Positions 49,455 to 64,000 of a stretch of DNA of 64,000 bases are shown here, piece by piece. Under the pieces are notes generated by a model. It searched no databases, was not told where the DNA came from, and saw nothing but the letters and a program-made list of their open reading frames with translations. The position numbers and the translations under genes are program-made. Within the stretch, counting starts at the first letter, position 1. Every line of letters begins with the position of its first letter. Source of the stretch: Myripristis murdjan (Eukaryota > Chordata > Actinopteri > Holocentriformes > Holocentridae); the NCBI RefSeq assembly GCF_902150065.1, contig NC_043990.1, positions 20,574,699-20,638,698 of the forward strand, read 5' to 3'.

Positions 49455-52000
49455 GCTTTCTCTGAATTTTACTGTGAAATTCTCCATACTTTTTAACTTT
49501 TTTCCTTTTTTACTACAGAGGTCAAAGTTACATGGAGCAGAATAGTTTTACACAAGTCAAACACGCCCATGCTGGGCTCCACCAGGTCCAGCTGCAACCT
49601 GTGGCTCCCACATCATCTATCTGCAGTCCCCAAAACACAGGCTGCACTGCTACACCAGAGGACAACTGCTGCAGGTTAACAAGCCACCACATGCTCACAG
49701 ACACATCCTCTTATATACACTTTGTAGATCCCAAGGAGTGGAAGAATCAAAGAGTGAGAGAATGATTTGACTGGTTTGTTTGTGTGTGAGAAGTAAATGT
49801 GAGGTTGACCAGAATAACAAATGTTAACGGAATCGTTTCCTTTTCAGTCAGCTCAAGTTAATTATCTTGCTTATTTGTTAGGTTTGATGATATTAGTATA
49901 AATACATACGTATTTGTGCAATTGAAATCAGACGTAACCTCCTCATCAAATCCCCTCATGTAAAGTTGTAGATCTTATTTAGCATAAGTTATTTTGTGAA
50001 AAAAGACATTTGAATATTATGATTATTTGTATCTATTTGTACCTGAAAGAAAACTGAGTGTTTTATCCAAATTCAACAGCAATATATATTTAATTTTTTG
50101 TTCTAAAACAGAAATGTGTTGTTACTGATTATGTTGAATTGTTGTTTTTTTATGAACTAGCATTTGTTTTGATATAGGAAATTGTTTCCTTATCAATATA
50201 CAAGCTTTTAAAACTACAATATGTGCATATACGTTACATCTCAGATCTTCTTGCAACGGGCAAAAAAACAACAAAGAGGAGGAAGTTATTTGCCACGTCA
50301 GTGTTGTTGATTCAAGAAACCTGTTGAATCATATCAAATATAAAAAGGTACAAATTTGAATAATTTTGATAAAACTGATCACCAAAATAATTTAGCTGTG
50401 CTGATGATTTACTCCAAGACTATTATTTCAGTCAGTCTTAACAAAATACCACAAAAGGAAAATAGCAATATTTTCAACAGGAGTTTGCTGAAACTTTCCA
50501 CCTGTGATAGGAGACATTCCAGATTCAGTAAATCATGCACTTTTTTTTTTTTTTTAAATAAGCATAATGTAATGTGAAATTACAAGTATTAAAACCTGAA
50601 GCACAGCAAATCAGCCTCTCTTTTTGTAGAAAACAATGTCCCTGACAAAGACACTGGGGGGAAATGCAGTGCCTGTGAGCTGTGGATTTCTGCAGCACAT
50701 GTCACAGTGTAACCAATCAATCAAGGTGTTGCAACAAGCAAACAACAGCAAGCCTGCAGGAGAGCACAGATGCTGGCCAGTGACTACAGGAGAGGCTAAG
50801 CTACATGCTCCAAGATGGCCAATCCAGACCACAACTGCAATGTGTGACAAAGTCAGCAAATATTCATGTGACTCCACTGTGAAATACCCACTTTCATCAG
50901 GCCTCTGGACTCAAATCTCCACTTTGTTAATCTCACCCAACTGCTCAGAAAAATACAAAAATGCTCATCTTAATCTAATAAAAATAACAAGCAGCAAATA
51001 AATTAATTAATCCTTAAACTACTGTAATACTTGAGGGGGAAAATACACTTTAATTTCAGGTGTTTTAATTTGAAAAACTAGGTCAAAAGCAAAATCTACA
51101 GAGCCAAATAGAGAATTCAACAAGTCATATCATCAGATGTGATGGTTGCTGCCACTTGTGACACAAAACGTTGTATGGCGGTACAGTCAAGCATGAGAAC
51201 AACTGCCTAACTTTTATTAGGCCTAACACAAGGAGGGACAATTTCTGCCCTCAAAAATACCCTGAAATTTAAACAATCTATACTGCTGCCTGTTGGCTTG
51301 ATTAAATAAACTTTTTCTTACTAATCACAGTATTTGAGTTTGGGCTTGAAAAGCGGTGTGAGCGACGAGAAACCTAGAAAAAAAAAAAAAACAAGTCTAA
51401 TTTCTTTATTCCTTTTTAGGAGAAATTTAAAAGGCAGCAGCTGCAATATTCTTGTTATCGTTTTAGTAATTTGCCTGGGAGAAGTGTGTGATATTTACCA
51501 CTAAAAAGATTCCTTGGCATGTGTTTTGAGCAGGCATAAAACCGCCATTTTCTAATGACATGAGGGGTGCCATCCCATAGGGGAATGTGAAGAGGCAAAA
51601 AAAGACATCCAGTTGTTTCTTCTTCTTTCTCTTCACTTTTCTTCTTTCACTTTTTTGGAAGACTTGTATGGGAGGCTGTCTCAAACCGCTTGATGTAAAT
51701 AGAAACATATGTGTGGATAGAAGTTGTTATTACATCGACAAGGACATTGTTTCCATCAAAGTTTTTTTTTTTTTTTTTTATGTTGCAGCAAGGCTCAACA
51801 TTCCCCCTCAACATGGCGTTCACAACGATGTTACATACATTCTGTCCGAAGCGGTCACCCAAAGTGGATTTAATGGTTAAAACTCAAGTGGAAAAAACAA
51901 AAGAGATCGGCTATATTCGCCTAGTAAGAAATAAATAAATTAGGAAATCTCACCGGAGCACAGAATCCCTTCATTCAGTGTAGCCTAAGGGGGGGAAAGA
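48241..52000. other. Intergenic, nothing coding recognised
   Basis: AT-rich DNA with the (AT)n run at 49386-49451 and poly-T/A runs at 50541-50555 and 51764-51779. Frames of up to about 120 codons occur, but none resembles a known protein. Confidence 0.5.
49386..49451. repeat. (TA)n microsatellite, 66 bases
   Basis: Uninterrupted TA run, self-complementary and likely unstable. Confidence 0.95.
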
Positions 52001-52048
52001 CTCTTGCATTTGGCGACGTAGACTAGGCTGTATATATCTTGGAGTGGA

Positions 52049-52130
52049 GCCAATAGCACAAAGTTGGGCTATATAGGCAGCGTTTTACTTAAACACTGTT
52101 TTCTCGCTCTCTCTCCCTCTCTCTCTCTAG
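52049..52130 (+). promoter_or_regulatory. TATA/CCAAT promoter-like segment
   Basis: A CCAAT box in gagccaatagc (about 52049) is followed 20 bases on by gctatataggcag (52069-52076). A pyrimidine-rich stretch then ends in ctctctctag. The order and spacing suit a plus-strand core promoter; no attached gene is identified. Confidence 0.3.
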
Positions 52131-52975
52131 AAATATCCTCTCCCAGACTATGCAAAGCCAAGTCGATTTGCCAGGTTTTTCCCTTTTCATATAAACCGCA
52201 GAAATCATCCCACATAGGATGCAGCCCAGTCTGAAACTTTATGTCAGTTTGCCCCTATGGAATTTGTCCATAGTGAGGAGAGCTGAGGCTGGGGGCGGGG
52301 AGACTTTCTGTACATTCCTCAGCGATACATTCACTCCTCCTGCAGAGCCTGCAGCCACACACACAAGGCTGCACCCAAGCACTAGTTCATTCGCTGCCAG
52401 CCAAACACTCTTACGACTTGTCTGTCTATACATCCAGTGCAGAAAACTATCACAGGGAGGGGGCACGGTCACAGAGTTGTTATGTTTGCATTTCGTTATT
52501 TCCCTCGCAGTGGAGATCATTCGGGTCAACTAAACTGCGTTCAAAAAAATTGTAAGCGCCTAACTAGGCCAATGGAAAATGCTAAGTTTGAATAAATTCC
52601 TCGTTGTAGTGGTGCATTAAAAAAGAAAAAGAAAACTATGCATCTGCCACTGAGCAAAATCGACTCAAGAGACTCAAGAGTTAAAACTTAAAACGAATTA
52701 TAAGACGCCTAAGATGTGGGCCGTGTGTTGAATCTCTGTTTTAAACACTCTCTTTTATTCTAATTTCTTTTTTTTCCATCTTAGTTTGCAGACTGCTAAC
52801 AAAAGCTAAACTTCCTGTATTGATGGTGTGAGCGGTTATGTAAAGTATCGCAGATGTAGTCACCGGCTCAGATTTCGTTTCATTCTTATGGTTTGTGATA
52901 AAGCCTAGCAGAGGAAACATGAAGAAAAATGCATAATTGGCGCGCTGATTCATATAGAATAGCAGAGCCGGGGAG

Positions 52976-53063
52976 CCAATGAATGGGCGCGCTGAGGCCG
53001 AGCCAGCAGCGGTAGTACGGAGCGGGTCTGGAGCGCTCTGATTGGACGGCTTTCCCGACCAAT
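52976..53063. promoter_or_regulatory. CCAAT-box cluster in a GC-rich island
   Basis: CCAAT at 52976-52980, ATTGG at 53041-53045 and CCAAT at 53059-53063 lie in CpG-rich sequence (ggagcgggtctggagcgc). Paired, oppositely oriented NF-Y sites are typical of TATA-less, often bidirectional promoters. It is 2.4 kb upstream of the igf2bp3 ATG and may be an alternative start for that gene or a non-coding RNA. Confidence 0.4.
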
Positions 53064-53099
53064 CAGACAGCTCGGTGTGTTTGTTCAGCAGCAGCGGAG

Positions 53100-54650
53100 T
53101 AAACCTACTGAGACAGCCATGGCCCCAGACTGAGCCACTGGCTAAAGGACCCACAAAACCAACGCTCCTTTTGTAGCCTGCTTTACATGAGCATGCACAC
53201 CTAGGCTTATTCATGAGGAAACACAGCTCTGACACAGTAGCCTACAATTTTTGCCTCAAGCATATCTCCATGCACTTACAAATTGCAGGGGTGTAGTGGA
53301 GGCTACACCCACCTAAACTCACTTTGTGACCTCTTTTCTTTGTGAAATTCAAACTTACACCCGTGCTCATAGTCTAAATTCACAGCATATTACATAACAA
53401 TGGTATCAGACACACATGCACACACTTACTTGAAAATATATCTTTTCAACAAAATAAAATTAAAATATTGTGAAATAGCCTATGTCTTTAATTGATCACG
53501 TTAAATTATGCCTTATATGTGCCCACCCATGCTGCAGAAGTCACTGACTAAAATACAGATTTCACATTTTAAATTATGCCAATGAACTTAATAGGTTACT
53601 GTATTCTGTGTCTGTCTGTGCATGTCGGTGTTGTGCACTAAACACACCCTACAGCCTAGATTTTCAATCTTGGGGGTCTGGGAGCTGAATTTGGGCTGAA
53701 CGTCAATAGTTCATGTGACCCAACGTCTACATGAAATATCCAAAGCAATAGATTGACATGGTGGTCCTAAATTAAGCTCTGGGGCCGCCATAGGGGCCTG
53801 TGAGGAGGGGCTCGGCTATAATAAAAAAAATACTTTAATCCCACCATAAGGCCTGTTTAATTTACCAGAAGTCAGCAGTGTAAGAAAATGTATAACAAAG
53901 GCTATTAAAATCAAAGGTTTCATTCTTTTCGTCTATGAAGTCGCTCTCAGATTGGATCCATCGGTCAGCGTGACCCCATATGTCATTTATTCATTGAGTG
54001 TAAAAAAATAAAATAAATAAAAAAAACTTTAATAAGTCCTGCATGACAATGCATCTGCCACCATCCCGTCAACAGGTATGGATTTGATTATCCGTGATGA
54101 TAAGCCCTTTTTATGCGGAGTGACCTACGAGTAACCTATCGGCCTTTGACTGTGATTTACGAATTATCTTATTGACAGTTGTGTAATATTCTAGACATGT
54201 ATTCCACATGTGACTCAATTGGGCTATGCGTTGCACATGACGCTAGGGGCACTTTTCTGTAGGAGACCCCTCCCTCTTTCAGTGCATGCACAGACCCATG
54301 CCGGAGGTATAGGAGAAAAGATTCGCCATATGCATTCGGCACGGCCAAGGCTTTTTCAGATTTCCACACGGCCTGAAAGTTAGCGGGGGGATATGTGGCG
54401 TGGCAGCAGCCATCTCGGCCCAAGACGCCCACTCAATGTCATTTAGTGTGACCACGGGCAAGTCGGGCGTGCTGTTGGACTTTGAATTGTGGATCATAGG
54501 CAGGGAATGGCTCCAATCCTGTTGGAGAAGATGGATGCCGTCATTTGGATAGTAGTACGTGTCATTCCCATATTGACCGAGGGCCCATGAAGCGACGCAG
54601 GGCCCTCCCTTTTCTAGATTCTTCAGATTGAATGTGTCCATGTATGCAAT
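53100..54650. other. igf2bp3 upstream flank
   Basis: No gene is recognised. A 120-codon minus-strand frame at 54279-54641 (MDTFNLKNLEKGGPC...) is listed under findings. Confidence 0.4.
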
Positions 54651-54699
54651 TTAACAATATAGTGCAATATCATTTATGAATGGCCCCACCCCCTTTCCT

Positions 54700-62987
<8,288 letters not shown>

Positions 62988-63955
62988 GTGAGTGCTAACA
63001 GGCTGCTAACTGCTTCCAGGGCGGGGCAGCCCAACTGGGCTCTCATTTAGCTGCCTCCTGGAGCCACCGGGCCTCCCTTTGGGCTGGGATTGAGCACCTC
63101 TCTATACGTTAGAACTGGGTTGCGGCTTAGGCCAGTGCAACTCCCTGACCACTGGGTTAGATCTGTAGAGCAGAAATGACTGCAGAGCCAATGGAAATCC
63201 TTAGCGTTGATGTATCATTTTTAGAGGTTGAGCAGAATCTTCCCTTTTTGGTTTTGTGCATTTTTATCTACACAGCGACTAGGGAGGGACAGGATAGGCG
63301 GGACAAGCGGCCAGACTGAGTTGGACAAAGGCACTGATTGGAAGCATTCAAAAAGATTCCTTCATGTGAGGAATATCTGCACATGCGTTGGCTGTTGAAC
63401 GTGCACCTTGTAGGTTTTAACTAATTACACGATCCTCGTAGCTCATTCCCAGCCTTGTTGGCTACCTACCCACCAAGCATGTTTCTAATGCATTTCAAAA
63501 ATGCTCCACATTTTTGTGTCTGCATGTGTCCTCTGGTTATAGGATATCTGATGCGCTCAAATGAGAAATGTAATGACTGTTGAATTGTTCTGTCATGGCT
63601 TGTTTCAATAGTGATCACATGGGTTTGTTTGTGAGGAAAGGCTTTGCACCATGTCTGTTCTTGCAAAAAAAAAAAAAAAAAGTCAAAATGGAAATGAAAT
63701 TAAAACTAACCGGGCAGAATTGTCCGAGTGGTTGTGAAACATGCAAGCGGTGGGGGTGGGGGTTTGATTTGGCCCGCCACAACTTTGAGCAAAAGTCCAC
63801 AAGTTTGAATGGTGCTGGATGGGACACGTTTTGATTGTCTCAGTCAAACTTTCAACCTTTGATTTTTATTTTCCTTTTTTTTTTTTTTTTAACCCCACCC
63901 CTGGATATTTCAGTGTGTGCTACACTGATTTAGCTGTTGTCCCCCCCCCAACCAA

Positions 63956-63956
<1 letters not shown>

Positions 63957-63996
<40 letters not shown>
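63957..63996. repeat. (CA)n microsatellite at window edge
   Basis: CA run close to the right end of the window, in igf2bp3 intron 3. Confidence 0.9.

Positions 63997-64000
<4 letters not shown>

Noticed and set aside
52741-53235. 164-codon minus-strand frame over the CCAAT cluster
   Set aside because: It crosses promoter-like motifs and translates to no recognisable family; opened by GC-rich composition.

Overview
This is teleost nuclear DNA, most likely from a percomorph. Genes have GT-AG introns, CA/GT microsatellites are frequent, and there are fish-type dispersed repeats. The neuropeptide Y precursor has the acanthomorph form (mature start [11 protein letters not shown], tail YDPSLW). 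Recognisable genes in order are npy (minus, about 13.1-15.9 kb), fam221a (minus, 30.3-31.5 kb), ccdc126 (plus, about 32.2-38.4 kb), tra2a (plus, about 40.0-48.2 kb) and the 5' part of igf2bp3 (plus, 55.5 kb to beyond the window end). This is the block found on human 7p15 (IGF2BP3-TRA2A-CCDC126-FAM221A-STK31-NPY), so I name the genes on both protein similarity and synteny.

Layout. 1-13 kb: no coding exon recognised; purine/pyrimidine-rich tracts, microsatellites, a SINE, hAT-like repeat and a GC-rich island at 10.5-11.2 kb with a perfect minus-strand splice donor, the place where the first exon of pals2/mpp6 would be expected. 13.1-15.9 kb: complete npy with TATA box. 16-26 kb: repeat-rich and gene-poor; a dead Tc1/mariner copy, other fish repeats and AT-rich stretches that read like regulatory DNA. 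stk31, expected here from the human order, is not visible. 26.7-28.1 kb: an apparently intronless coiled-coil gene with two reading-frame breaks. 30.3-32.5 kb: fam221a and ccdc126 head to head across about 0.6 kb holding an RFX X-box-like site, an (AAAG)n tract and a ZNF143-type site. 40-47 kb: tra2a with eight coding exons, plus a purine-rich cassette in intron 1 that introduces an in-frame stop and matches the known autoregulatory poison exon of Tra2 genes. 47-55 kb: tra2a 3' UTR, intergenic DNA and CCAAT-rich promoter-like clusters. 55.5-64 kb: igf2bp3 coding exons 1-3 with long introns.

The genes do not form an operon-like unit. npy encodes a secreted neuropeptide, tra2a an SR-like splicing activator, igf2bp3 an mRNA-binding protein, ccdc126 a small type II membrane/secretory protein, and fam221a a cysteine-rich protein of unknown function. 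All exon borders are my reading of splice signals and protein similarity by eye; no alignment or database search was run.
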